Assembly (NCBI GenBank): GCA_021807655.1
Contig: JAKBCT010000009.1
Location: 1 to 23,519, forward strand
DNA from: Actinomycetes bacterium
Lineage (GTDB): Bacteria > Actinomycetota > Acidimicrobiia > Acidimicrobiales > RAAP-2
Reading direction: 5' to 3'
Length of the DNA: 23,519 nt
The notes under the pieces: generated by a model
The model's database searches: none
What the model was told of the DNA's origin: nothing
Seen by the model: only the letters and a program-made list of their open reading frames with translations
Translations under genes and position numbers: made by a program
Shown: positions 15,715 to 23,519 of the stretch, piece by piece
Layout of the letters: each line of letters opens with the position of its first letter
How positions within the stretch are numbered: position 1 is the first letter of the stretch

Positions 15715-15720
15715 TATTGT
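15715..15720 (+). promoter_or_regulatory. -10 element of a leaderless aminotransferase transcript
   Basis: TATTGT followed by 6 nt (TCATCA) and ATG 15727. A TTGGCG at 15691-15696 lies 18 nt upstream and could be its -35, making this the most complete leaderless promoter in the window. It overlaps the 3' end of the LLM gene for the -35 part only. Confidence 0.55.
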
Positions 15721-15726
15721 TCATCA

Positions 15727-16929
15727 ATGGAATTCCGTCGCATCAATGGGTTGCCCCCGTACGTCTTCGCCCAGATAAATGTGCTGAAGGCCACGGCACG
15801 GGCGGCCGGTCGCGACGTCGTCGACTTCGGATTCGGGAACCCCGACCTGCCGAGCCCCGACGTCGCCGTGGAGAAGTTGGCCGAAGCGGTCCACAACCCG
15901 AAGAACCACCGCTACAGCGCCAGTCGCGGCATCCCCAACCTGCGCGCGGCCATGGCGACGCGCTACCGCGAACTCTTCGACGTCGAACTGGACCCCGAGA
16001 CCGAAGTTCTGACGACCATCGGTGCGAAGGAAGGTCTCACGCACCTCATGTGGGTGTTGCTCGGTCCCGGCGATAGCGCCCTCGTGCCAACACCGAGCTA
16101 CCCGATTCACCTCGCGGGTCCCGGCTTCGCTGGCGCGACGGTGATCCCAATTCCCATTGTCGACCCGGCGTCGAGCGACCGAGACCCCGGCGACGATTTC
16201 TTTGACGCGCTGCGCGCGGCGTGGGACGCGGCGGTGGTCAAGCCCCGGGTCGTCATCGCGTCGTTTCCCCACAATCCGACGAGCGCCTGCGTCGATCTCG
16301 ACTTCATGACGAAGCTGGTGAACTTCGCGCTCGAACACGAGTTGATCGTGTGCCACGACTTCGCCTACGCCGATCTGGGCTTCGACGGCTTTCGCCCGCC
16401 GTCGATCCTGCAGGTTCCGCGCGCCAAGGAGTGCTGCGTCGAGCTCTACACCTTGACCAAGTCATTCTCCATGGCCGGCTGGCGGGTCGGCTTCCTCGTC
16501 GGGAATGCGGCGGTGGTCGCCGCGCTGACCAAGTTGAAGAGCTACCTCGACTACGGGACCTTCCAGCCAGTCCAGATTGCGGCGATCGTTGCCATGAACG
16601 AGGCCAAGGACTACCCGAATCAGTTGCGCACGATCTACCAGTCCCGTCGTGACGTACTGGTGGAGGGCCTCAATCGGATCGGTTGGCCCGTCGTCGCGCC
16701 GCGGGGCTCGATGTTCGTGTGGGCGCCGATACCCGAGCCCTATCGCGCGCGGGGCTCGCTCGCGTTTTCGACCGAGTTGATCGAACGGGCCGACGTCGCG
16801 ACGAGTCCCGGCGTCGGGTTCGGTGGCGGTGGCGACGGTCACGTGCGCTTCGCACTCATCGAGAACGAGGCCCGCACCCATCAGGCCATACGTTCGTTGC
16901 GACGGGCGCTGCCCGAGCTGCGCGCCTAG
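15727..16929 (+). CDS. alaC: PLP-dependent aminotransferase, AlaC-like
   Basis: A 400-residue class I aminotransferase of the glutamate-pyruvate (AlaC) / LL-diaminopimelate group, cytoplasmic. Family marks: opening RRINGLPPYVFAQINVLK, DFGFGNPDLPSP, RYSASRGIPNLRAAM, the PLP-contacting N183 (FPHNPTS), D211-x-x-Y214 (HDFAYADLGF), the Schiff-base lysine K245 (TLTKSFSMAGWRVGF) and the carboxylate-binding arginine in HVRFALIENE. The start ATG 15727 rather than the open extension to 15691 is supported by the TATTGT hexamer 6 nt upstream and by alignment to family N-termini. Its stop codon overlaps the stop of the convergent lactonase by 3 bases. AlaC (alanine from glutamate and pyruvate) is the best guess; a related specificity cannot be excluded. 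Confidence 0.85.
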   Translation: MEFRRINGLPPYVFAQINVLKATARAAGRDVVDFGFGNPDLPSPDVAVEKLAEAVHNPKNHRYSASRGIPNLRAAMATRYRELFDVELDPETEVLTTIGAKEGLTHLMWVLLGPGDSALVPTPSYPIHLAGPGFAGATVIPIPIVDPASSDRDPGDDFFDALRAAWDAAVVKPRVVIASFPHNPTSACVDLDFMTKLVNFALEHELIVCHDFAYADLGFDGFRPPSILQVPRAKECCVELYTLTKSFSMAGWRVGFLVGNAAVVAALTKLKSYLDYGTFQPVQIAAIVAMNEAKDYPNQLRTIYQSRRDVLVEGLNRIGWPVVAPRGSMFVWAPIPEPYRARGSLAFSTELIERADVATSPGVGFGGGGDGHVRFALIENEARTHQAIRSLRRALPELRA

Positions 16930-17810
16930 CGATCCCTCGGGCCGGGCACCGCAACCTCGACCGATTCGATGGCGCCCAGCCGCGCGTTGGCCACCTTGAA
17001 CCGATCGCTCGAAGGTGCCGTCATGACGTAGAGCGTCGATCCGGTCGCGCCGCCGAGCGCGCAGGCGAACGCCGTCTGCGTGGTGGTGGCGATGTCGAGT
17101 ACCGCACCGCCCTCGGCTACGCGTACGCACTGATTGGTGATGGCGTTGGCGTACCACACGAGGCCCTCGGCGTCGAGACAGATGCCGTCGGGCGCCGCGA
17201 ACTCGAGCTGGGCCCAGACGCGACGTTCGTGCAGCGTGCCATCACCGGCGATCGTGAACGCGGTGAGCCGTGAAGCCATGGTTTCGGCGATGATGAGCGT
17301 CGCGCCGTCGGGCGTAATGACCGCTCCGTTGGGAAAGGCGAGGTCGGACACCACCTGGCGAACGGCCCCGTCGGGCGCCAGGACGACGAGGTTGGTGGTC
17401 GGCGGGGGCGTCGCGAGCAGCCCCTCGACGCCCACCGCGGCGAGGAGCGTGTCCAGGTCAAAGCCAAAGTTCCCGACGTACGCGACACCCGTCGTGGCCA
17501 CGACGAGGTCGTTGGCCCAGAAACCGCAGTATTCGCTGATATCGGCGTGCGTCGTTGTCGCACCTTCCTTGACGCGCAGGACCCGGTGGTCGGTCATGGA
17601 GACGCAGAGCTGACTGGCGTCGGGCAACCACCCGAGGCCCGACGGCTGCCCGGCCACCTCGTATTCGAGGCGTTCGTCTTGGCCGGCGGCGTCGGAGGTG
17701 TAGACGCCGAGGCGGTAGAAATCGCTGTACCAGAGCCGATGGTCGTGCCAGCGCGGACTCTCGCCAAAGGCGAGGCCCTCGCGGATCCGTGACGCCAGGT
17801 ACTCGGTCAT
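16926..17810 (-). CDS. SMP-30/gluconolactonase-family hydrolase
   Basis: A 294-residue six-bladed beta-propeller of the SMP-30/regucalcin/lactonase family, which uses one divalent metal to open sugar lactones. The metal ligands are visible: E17 (GESPRWHD), N100 (FWANDLVV) or N161 (FPNGAVITPDG), and D208 (APDGICLDAEG). No signal peptide is present, so it is cytoplasmic. The frame is open to 17855, but AAGGAG 4 nt before ATG 17810 settles the start. The minus-strand promoter may include TACCAT about 20 nt further up. It lies 77 nt after glpK on the same strand and could be co-transcribed with it. Its 3' end overlaps the aminotransferase stop. Substrate unknown. Confidence 0.85.
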   Translation of the reverse strand: MTEYLASRIREGLAFGESPRWHDHRLWYSDFYRLGVYTSDAAGQDERLEYEVAGQPSGLGWLPDASQLCVSMTDHRVLRVKEGATTTHADISEYCGFWANDLVVATTGVAYVGNFGFDLDTLLAAVGVEGLLATPPPTTNLVVLAPDGAVRQVVSDLAFPNGAVITPDGATLIIAETMASRLTAFTIAGDGTLHERRVWAQLEFAAPDGICLDAEGLVWYANAITNQCVRVAEGGAVLDIATTTQTAFACALGGATGSTLYVMTAPSSDRFKVANARLGAIESVEVAVPGPRDR

Positions 17811-17887
17811 AGCGCTCCTTCGACGCCGTTGATGGTACACGTCGCTGCGCGACACCCGAGACCGCCCCGGGCCGTTCGATCGTTAGC

Positions 17888-19375
17888 TCACACGCCGCGA
17901 TCGATGGCGCGTCGCCACGCCGCGTAGGACGCGTCGAGGGTTTGGCGCGCCGAGGGCCCAAAGGTGCGCTCCGCGCGCCAGTGCTCGCGCAGCTCGTCAA
18001 GCGAAGCCCAGAAGCCGGTCGCGAGAAGAGCGAGGGTGGCCGCGCCTCGCGCCGTGGCCTCGATCGACGCGCTGCGCACTACCGTTGCGCCGCTGTCGGT
18101 CGCCTGAAGTTCGAGCAGCAGATCCATCCGCGCGGCGCCACCGTCCGCGCGCAACTCGCCCAGCGTTACCCCCGACGCCACGAACGCGTCGGTCATGGCG
18201 CGCACCTGGTGAGCGAGGGACTCGATCAGCGCGCGCGCGATGTGGGGGCGTCGAGTGGACTGGCTCAACCCGAGAATCGCGCCTCGCGCGTCGGGTCGCC
18301 AGAATGGTGAGCCGAGGCCGGTGAAGGCCGGTATCACCACGACGCCACCGGCGTCGGGCACGCGTCGGGCGAGCGGTTCGAGGTCGTGCACGGCGTCGAC
18401 GAAGCCCAACTCGTCGCGCAGCCACTGGACAGCGGCGCCGGCGACGAATGCGGAACCCTCGAGGGCGTACGCCCGCGATCCGAAGGACCCCAGGTCCCAC
18501 GCCACGGTGGTGAGTAAGCCGTCAACCGGTTCGGGAATCTGGTCGCCGACGTTGGCCATGACGAAGGCGCCGGTGCCGTAGGTCGCCTTGACATCGCCCG
18601 GCTCGAAGCAGGCCTGACCGAACAGTGCGGCCTGCTGGTCACCGAGCATCGCCGCTATGGGCACGCCGGCCAGTTCAGGGACGACCGACGCGCTCACCGT
18701 CCCAAAGGCGTACGCCGACGGGCAGATCACCGGGAGCAGGTCCCGCGCGACGCCAAAGAGCGCGCACATCGGCAGGGACCAGTCGAGCGTCTCGAGGTCC
18801 ATCAATTGCGTTCGCGAGGCGTTGGACGCCTCGGTAGCGAAGACGCCGCCATCTCGATTGCCGGTGAGCCACCACAACAACCAGCCGTCGACCGTTGAGA
18901 GGGCGGGGGCCCTCGCGTGGTCCAGGTAGCCTCGTTCCACGAGCCACCCCATTTTGGTTGCCGAAAAGTAGGGATCCAAGACGAGACCCGTCGTGCGGCG
19001 AACGCGCATCTCGTGACCGGCAAGGCGAAGCTCGTCGCATCGCGCGGCCGTGCGACGGTCCTGCCAGACCAGGGCGCGGTGGGCGAGTTGACCGTCGTCG
19101 CGGTCAAAGGCGACGGTCGTCTCGCGCTGGTTGGTGATGCCCAGGGCCACGACGCGGTCGTCGCGATCGTCCAGATTCGAAGCCACCTCGCGCAGGGTTG
19201 CCACGGCCAGGGCGGCGATCTCGGCGCCGTCGTGCTCAACGTGGCCCGGGCGTGGAAAGTACTGGGTGAGCTCGCGCTGGGCACTGGCTACTTCACTTCC
19301 GTCGCGCGAGAAGGCCACGGTACGGATGCTCGAGGTGCCGGCGTCGAGGGCGAGAACGACGTCCACGTCGGCCAC
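17888..19375 (-). CDS. glpK: glycerol kinase
   Basis: A 495-residue FGGY-family kinase that phosphorylates glycerol to glycerol 3-phosphate with ATP, feeding lipid synthesis and catabolism. It is close to the 502 residues of E. coli GlpK. Diagnostic stretches are LALDAGTSSIRTVAF, GITNQRETTVAFD, ALVWQDRRTAARC, AAMLGDQQAALFGQACFEPGDVKATYGTGAF, FTGLGSPFWRPDARGAILG and ELRADGGAARMDLLLELQA. The frame is open to 19531, but the upstream part is not family-like; GTG 19375 gives ADVDVVLALDAGTSS, the usual N-terminus (GTG 19366 is the alternative). No strong ribosome site is seen. No glpF or glpD lies beside it. It is divergent from nrdJ across a shared 248-nt control region. Confidence 0.92.
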   Translation of the reverse strand: MADVDVVLALDAGTSSIRTVAFSRDGSEVASAQRELTQYFPRPGHVEHDGAEIAALAVATLREVASNLDDRDDRVVALGITNQRETTVAFDRDDGQLAHRALVWQDRRTAARCDELRLAGHEMRVRRTTGLVLDPYFSATKMGWLVERGYLDHARAPALSTVDGWLLWWLTGNRDGGVFATEASNASRTQLMDLETLDWSLPMCALFGVARDLLPVICPSAYAFGTVSASVVPELAGVPIAAMLGDQQAALFGQACFEPGDVKATYGTGAFVMANVGDQIPEPVDGLLTTVAWDLGSFGSRAYALEGSAFVAGAAVQWLRDELGFVDAVHDLEPLARRVPDAGGVVVIPAFTGLGSPFWRPDARGAILGLSQSTRRPHIARALIESLAHQVRAMTDAFVASGVTLGELRADGGAARMDLLLELQATDSGATVVRSASIEATARGAATLALLATGFWASLDELREHWRAERTFGPSARQTLDASYAAWRRAIDRGV

Positions 19376-19461
19376 GCTAGCCAGCGCGACGGCGCGCTTC
19401 GCGCCAAGCAGCGCCAAAGTCCAGTATTTGCAAGGCCGTTGGCCATGACGAAAAAAAGGAG

Positions 19462-19490
19462 TTGACGTGATGTAATTACAGTGCTGTAAT
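19462..19490 (+). promoter_or_regulatory. strong sigma-70-type promoter of nrdJ
   Basis: TTGACG at 19462-19467 and TGTAAT at 19485-19490, separated by exactly 17 nt. This is the closest match to the housekeeping promoter consensus in the window. The predicted transcription start near 19497 lies inside the first NrdR-like box, so a bound repressor would block initiation. The leader to ATG 19624 is about 125 nt. Confidence 0.65.
19475..19490. promoter_or_regulatory. palindrome overlapping the nrdJ -10 element
   Basis: ATTACAGTGCTGTAAT is a perfect 7-2-7 inverted repeat whose right arm contains the -10 hexamer. It overlaps TGTAATTACA (19471-19480), itself a perfect 10-bp palindrome. It is distinct in sequence from the NrdR boxes, so it may bind another regulator, and since glpK is divergent it could act on either gene. 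No regulator gene is adjacent. Confidence 0.5.
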
Positions 19491-19491
19491 A

Positions 19492-19507
19492 ACACAGCAT
19501 CTTGCGT
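19492..19507. promoter_or_regulatory. NrdR-like box 1
   Basis: ACACAGCATCTTGCGT matches 12 of 16 positions of the NrdR box as I remember it (acaCwAtATwTwGtgt). It is the weaker box, but its centre (19499.5) is 31 bp from the centre of box 2, the three-turn spacing typical of tandem NrdR boxes. It covers the predicted transcription start. Confidence 0.5.
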
Positions 19508-19522
19508 TTGGCCGGACCGTGA

Positions 19523-19538
19523 CCACAACATATTGTGG
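19523..19538. promoter_or_regulatory. NrdR-like box 2
   Basis: CCACAACATATTGTGG matches 13 of 16 consensus positions and is a near-perfect palindrome (7-bp arms when extended to 19522-19539). NrdR is an ATP-cone zinc repressor that senses dATP/ATP and controls ribonucleotide reductase genes, so this site and box 1 predict dATP-linked repression of nrdJ. Confidence 0.65.
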
Positions 19539-19623
19539 TTAGGGGTGAGATCGTTGCCGATCTCCGATTCGGTTGACGTCGAGGCGCCAAGTGTCGGAAA
19601 CGTACAAGAAAAGAGTAAGAGAC

Positions 19624-22461
19624 ATGGCTATCGCTCCGCAACGGCTCGGCATCGGACTTCGACGGTTCTTCACGGTCGATGATCGTCATCCCTACGACGA
19701 CGTCGTGTGGGATCGTCGCGACGCGCGCATCACGAACTTTCGCGATGGCTCGGTGGCGTTCGAACAACTCGACGTCGAGGTCCCCTCGTCGTGGTCGCTC
19801 AACGCCACGAACATCCTCGCCCAGAAGTACTTTCGCGGCACCCTCGGCACTGCCGAGCGCGAAACCAGTCTCAAGCAGGTGGTGGACCGCATCGTCGACA
19901 CGATCACGCAGTGGGGCGTCGACGGGGACTACTTCATCGACGACGAGGAAGCCGCGACCTTTCGCGACGAATTGAAGCACCTGCTCATCACCCAAAAGGC
20001 GGCGTTCAACTCGCCGGTGTGGTTCAACATCGGCGTGCGAGGCGTACCCCAGCAGGGCAGTGCCTGTTTCATCCTCGCCGTCGAGGACTCCATGCGGTCG
20101 ATCCTGAACTGGTACACCGAAGAGGGAATCATCTTTAAGGGTGGCTCCGGCGCCGGCGTCAATCTCTCGAGGATCCGCTCCAGCGCCGAACCGCTCGAGG
20201 GTGGTGGCACGGCGAGCGGACCCGTCTCGTTCATGCGCGGGGCCGACGCCTCGGCGGGCACCATCAAGTCGGGTGGCAAGACGCGTCGCGCCGCGAAGAT
20301 GGTCATCCTCGACGCCGATCACCCCGACATCGAGGAGTTCATCTGGTGCAAGGCGCGCGAGGAGCAAAAGGCGCGCGTGCTGCGCGACGCTGGCTTCGAC
20401 ATGGACCTCGACGGTAAGGACATCACGTCGATTCAGTATCAGAACGCCAATAACTCGGTGCGCGTATCGGACGAGTTCATGCGGGCCGTGCTCGATGACG
20501 GCGACTGGCACCTGACGGCGCGCAGCGACGGCTCGGTGATTACGACCGTGAAGGCACGCGAGCTCTGGCGCGAGATCGCCCAGGCGGCGTGGGAGTGCGC
20601 CGACCCGGGCCTTCAGTTCGACACCACGATCAACCGGTGGCACACCTCACCCAATACGTCGAGGATCAATGGCTCGAACCCGTGCTCGGAGTACATGCAC
20701 GTCGATAACTCCGCGTGCAACCTGGCCAGCCTGAATTTGATGAAGTACCTGAACACGGACGGCAGCTTCGACGTCGACGCCTTCACGGCGTCGATCGAAG
20801 TGCTCTTTACCGCGCAAGAGATTCTCGTTGGGGCCGCCGACTACCCGACGCCCAAGATCGGTGAGAACTCGCGCAAGTTTCGCCAGCTGGGTATCGGCTA
20901 CGCGAATCTCGGGGCGATGCTGATGGCGTCGGGCCTCGCGTACGACTCCGACGCCGGACGCGCCTGGGCCGCGGCGATCACCGCGCTGATGACGGGTCAC
21001 TCCTACGTGACGAGCGCTCGCACGGCGGGCCGGTTGGGGCCGCACGACGGCTACGCCGAGAACGCCGAGCCGATGCTGAACGTGTTGCGGATGCACCGCG
21101 ACGCGTCGTACCTCATCGACGCGACGTTGGCGCCGCGGGTCCTCCTGGAGGCGGCGCAGGGTACGTGGGATGAGGCCGTTGCGCTCGGTGAGCGTTACGG
21201 GTTGCGTAACGCTCAAGCATCGGTACTGGCCCCAACGGGCACGATTGGCCTGCTCATGGACTGCGACACGACTGGTATCGAGCCGGACCTCGCCCTGGTC
21301 AAGTCCAAGAAGCTCGTCGGTGGCGGCAACATGTCGATCGTGAACCAAACGGTGCCGCGGGCGCTCTCGGTGCTCGGCTACGACGCGACGGTCACGGCCT
21401 CCATCATCGAGTACATCGACGAGAACAAGACCATCGTCGGCGCACCGGGCCTCAAACCCGAACACCTACCGGTCTTCGCCTGTTCGATGGGGGACAACAC
21501 GATTCACTACCTCGGACACGTGAAGATGATGGGTGCCGTTCAGCCGTTCATTTCTGGGGCGATCTCCAAAACGGTCAACATGCCCGAAGACGCCACCGTC
21601 GAAGAGGTTGAGAACCTGCACCTAGTGGCGTGGCGCCTCGGCGTGAAGGCGGTTGCCATATACCGGGACAACTGCAAGGTTGGCCAGCCGTTGTCGACGA
21701 CGAAGAAGGCGGACGCGGTGTCGCCCGAAGTGGCCGCCCAAGATGCCGCGACGGCCGAACTCTACGCGCGAATCACCAAACTTGAGTCGGCTCTCGAGTC
21801 GGCGAGAAGCGAAACGTCCCACGTCGTGGTTGGCGCCGTCCGCGAACGGCTGCCGCGTCGACGCGTGTCGACGACGTTCGCTTTTCGGGTCGCGGACTGT
21901 GAAGGGTACGTCACGGTTGGCGAGTACGAGGATGGCCGTCCGGGAGAAGTGTTCATCAAGGTCTCCAAGCAGGGGTCGACCCTGGCCGGCATCATGGATG
22001 CGTTCTCAATCTCGATCAGTCTGGGCTTGCAGCACGGCGTCCCACTGGCCACGTACGTTCGTAAGTACGTCAACATGAAATTCGAGCCATCTGGCATGAC
22101 TGACGACGCCGATCTTCGAATCGCGACGTCGCTCGTGGACTACATTTTCCGTCGCCTGGCTCTGGATTATCTCGACGCCCGCGAGCGTGAGGAACTCGGA
22201 GTTCTCTCTACGAGCGAACGCTTGCAGCCGACGTTGCCGACCGTCGCCGAGCAAGCGACACCATCGCTTGGATTGAGCAATCAGCCATCGCTGATTGACA
22301 TTGCGCCACCGGCGCGTCAGAGCCCGCCCGCTGTGCCGCCCTTGCTACGTCGCGCGGAGACGCGTGACGCTCCCATGTGCTACCAGTGTGGCAATGTCAT
22401 GCAGCAGGCGGGGTCATGCTTTGTGTGCTCAAGTTGCGGCGCCACAAGTGGTTGCAGTTGA
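19624..22461 (+). CDS. nrdJ: B12-dependent class II ribonucleotide reductase
   Basis: A 945-residue enzyme that reduces ribonucleotides with adenosylcobalamin as radical source, independent of oxygen. Active-site residues match the family: C148 (QGSACFIL), N352, C354, E356 (NPCSEY) and C365 (NSACNLASLNL), with the 11-residue step between C354 and C365 seen in Thermotoga NrdJ. FKGGSGAGVNLS and TGTIGLLMDCDTTGIEPD are typical. After a linker the C-terminal NrdJ domain ends in a cysteine cluster (C919, C922, C932, C935, C938, C944) for zinc and re-reduction of the active site. No N-terminal ATP cone is seen. The frame opens at 19573, but ATG 19624 preceded by AAGAGTAAGAG is preferred. Likely controlled by NrdR through two upstream boxes; ends in a strong terminator. 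Confidence 0.95.
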   Translation: MAIAPQRLGIGLRRFFTVDDRHPYDDVVWDRRDARITNFRDGSVAFEQLDVEVPSSWSLNATNILAQKYFRGTLGTAERETSLKQVVDRIVDTITQWGVDGDYFIDDEEAATFRDELKHLLITQKAAFNSPVWFNIGVRGVPQQGSACFILAVEDSMRSILNWYTEEGIIFKGGSGAGVNLSRIRSSAEPLEGGGTASGPVSFMRGADASAGTIKSGGKTRRAAKMVILDADHPDIEEFIWCKAREEQKARVLRDAGFDMDLDGKDITSIQYQNANNSVRVSDEFMRAVLDDGDWHLTARSDGSVITTVKARELWREIAQAAWECADPGLQFDTTINRWHTSPNTSRINGSNPCSEYMHVDNSACNLASLNLMKYLNTDGSFDVDAFTASIEVLFTAQEILVGAADYPTPKIGENSRKFRQLGIGYANLGAMLMASGLAYDSDAGRAWAAAITALMTGHSYVTSARTAGRLGPHDGYAENAEPMLNVLRMHRDASYLIDATLAPRVLLEAAQGTWDEAVALGERYGLRNAQASVLAPTGTIGLLMDCDTTGIEPDLALVKSKKLVGGGNMSIVNQTVPRALSVLGYDATVTASIIEYIDENKTIVGAPGLKPEHLPVFACSMGDNTIHYLGHVKMMGAVQPFISGAISKTVNMPEDATVEEVENLHLVAWRLGVKAVAIYRDNCKVGQPLSTTKKADAVSPEVAAQDAATAELYARITKLESALESARSETSHVVVGAVRERLPRRRVSTTFAFRVADCEGYVTVGEYEDGRPGEVFIKVSKQGSTLAGIMDAFSISISLGLQHGVPLATYVRKYVNMKFEPSGMTDDADLRIATSLVDYIFRRLALDYLDAREREELGVLSTSERLQPTLPTVAEQATPSLGLSNQPSLIDIAPPARQSPPAVPPLLRRAETRDAPMCYQCGNVMQQAGSCFVCSSCGATSGCS

Positions 22462-22546
22462 AAATGGGACTCTTGTAGTGTCTCCTCCTTGTTATCTCCT
22501 GCCGGTGGATTGAAGGCTGGGTCTACTGGCTAAACTGGGAATCAAG

Positions 22547-22590
22547 AGTGCCTCCCTTGGGTCAGTCCCCGAGGGAGGCACTTCTCTTTG
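22547..22590 (+). terminator. rho-independent terminator of nrdJ
   Basis: AGTGCCTCCCT (22547-22557) pairs perfectly with AGGGAGGCACT (22572-22582); TGGG and CCCG inside extend the stem to about 15 pairs around a 6-nt loop. TTCTCTTT follows. It lies 85 nt after the nrdJ stop and isolates nrdJ from the recombinase gene. Confidence 0.85.
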
Positions 22591-22640
22591 GTGTCACACC
22601 CGTTGACAAGAGTTGGGACTCTGAGCTCGGGGGTGAATCG

Positions 22641-23519
22641 ATGACATCGACAGTGAAGGTTGTGCGGCCGATCGAGCTTGACGACAAGGTGCTGGCCGCA
22701 CTCCTCGGCGAGCCACCAATTTTGGTTGAGCACATCACCTCACCGTCGATCCTCGTCTACGGCCGGTTTCATGAAGCAGCCTCTCGATGGCTTCGACGTA
22801 AGTACCTGCTTCGTCCTGTCGAGAGCACGGTCAATAGCCACGCAAGCCGTCTGGCACGTTACATCGCCTACTTGAGAAACGAGCGCGGGCTCAACCATCC
22901 CGACGAACGCCATGCCGATCTGTTTGCAGCCACAGATGACGACGTACGCGCCTTCTACAGGGCACTGCAGTTCAATCAGGACACTGCAGTTAGTTCCGCG
23001 ACCTGGCGAGCCCAGCTGTCCACGCTTAAGCAAGTCCACGAGTTCCTACGTGAGGCCTACGGCGTCCCCTTGCCGTTTCGAATGGTCACCTTCACCAATC
23101 CAGTGGGCGTCAAGGGAACGACGGCAATCGAATTGCGAGCGCGAACCCGGCAGGGTAGTAGTGGCGTGCCGGTAACACCGGGCTACGCAGAGTTGCTGAT
23201 TCAGGGGGCTTTGCGAATCGATCGAGATGGGCACCAGATCCTGTCGCGCTCTGTCGATCGCGACACGGCACTGGTGAATCTTGGAATGGCTACGGGGATG
23301 CGTCATGAAACGCTCGCCACAATAACGATCTATGAGATTCCCGCGCTGACGGAACGACCCTTCACGTCGATACGGGTTCCGGACTTCATCACGAAAGGCG
23401 ACGCAGGTGGAGAAGCGCTGGTATTCGCCCATCGATTGCGTGCGGTACATGACTACATCAGCGGTGCCCGTATGGAACTGATTGAAAGTGGCGCGCCCTT
23501 CCACCCGGAGAATCCGATT
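22641..23519 (+). CDS. tyrosine-type site-specific recombinase, 3' end outside window
   Basis: The frame stays open for 293 codons to the window edge. The N-terminal half looks like a core-binding SAM-like domain of phage-type integrases (VNSHASRLARYIAYLRNERG; DDVRAFYRALQ; SATWRAQLSTLKQVHEFLREAYG). The start of the catalytic domain then appears: NLGMATGMRHETLATITIYEIP, with R221 in the place of the catalytic Arg I (usual motif TGxRxxEhhxL), and VPDFITKGDAGGEALVF, with K252 in the place of the beta-hairpin lysine. The HxxR, H/W and tyrosine motifs would lie beyond the edge. ATG 22641 follows GGGGGTGA. In its first 60 codons 38 end in G/C, against 44 in nrdJ and 46 in pimB by hand count, a modest sign of foreign origin. 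The long N-terminus suggests the large integrase type found in transposons such as Tn554 or recombinase-in-trio elements. Confidence 0.72.
   Translation, partial: MTSTVKVVRPIELDDKVLAALLGEPPILVEHITSPSILVYGRFHEAASRWLRRKYLLRPVESTVNSHASRLARYIAYLRNERGLNHPDERHADLFAATDDDVRAFYRALQFNQDTAVSSATWRAQLSTLKQVHEFLREAYGVPLPFRMVTFTNPVGVKGTTAIELRARTRQGSSGVPVTPGYAELLIQGALRIDRDGHQILSRSVDRDTALVNLGMATGMRHETLATITIYEIPALTERPFTSIRVPDFITKGDAGGEALVFAHRLRAVHDYISGARMELIESGAPFHPENPI

Noticed and set aside
19491..19623. Cobalamin riboswitch in the nrdJ leader
   Set aside because: The leader holds NrdR-like boxes but no recognisable B12-box sequence or the needed long structured region.
19288..20643. 451-codon minus-strand frame antisense to nrdJ
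   Set aside because: Its sequence mirrors NrdJ codons and shows no domain; NrdJ active-site residues on the plus strand are complete.
22510..22536. TTGAAG-N15-TAAACT as a promoter for a small RNA ending at the nrdJ terminator
   Set aside because: The spacer is too short and the transcript would run straight into the terminator stem within a few bases.

Overview
The window looks like chromosome from a GC-rich actinobacterium, most likely of the Acidimicrobiia type. The supporting signs are frequent GTG starts, strongly G/C-biased third codon positions, a PimB-like mannosyltransferase, group II truncated haemoglobin, small zinc-ribbon proteins of actinobacterial type and a B12-dependent class II ribonucleotide reductase. 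Many start codons also sit exactly 6 nt behind a TANNNT hexamer, which points to leaderless transcription. The lineage is inferred from gene content; no rRNA or marker comparison was possible.

Left part (1-5840): a cut-off DsbA-like protein and a RecB/Cas4-like Fe-S nuclease (both minus), a small conserved protein, an MFS exporter (minus) divergent from a DCC-family thiol protein, an aldo/keto reductase, and a secreted protein with eight 54-residue, two-cysteine repeats (minus). Middle (5841-12240): a cysK-cysE cysteine-synthesis operon with a palindrome just upstream, a large lipoprotein with Asp-box repeats, tRNA-Gly(TCC), truncated haemoglobin, a membrane PH-domain protein and three small cysteine-containing proteins. 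Then (12243-17810): pimB, a SRPBCC protein, a ROK sugar kinase and a short luciferase-like protein form a tight plus-strand run, followed by an AlaC-like aminotransferase that converges on an SMP-30-type lactonase.

Right part (17811-23519): glycerol kinase (minus) is divergent from nrdJ. Between them lie a near-consensus sigma-70 promoter, a palindrome on its -10 element and two NrdR-like boxes centred 31 bp apart, so nrdJ is probably repressed by NrdR (its gene is not in the window). nrdJ ends at a strong rho-independent terminator. Beyond it an open reading frame runs off the window with tyrosine-recombinase features and less GC-biased codons. This is the likely edge of a mobile or integrated element and the most probable place for an accessory system, but almost all of it lies outside the window.

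Most of the window is ordinary housekeeping and metabolic DNA. The best leads are the leaderless-promoter pattern, the nrdJ control region, the eight-repeat secreted protein and the recombinase at the right edge.
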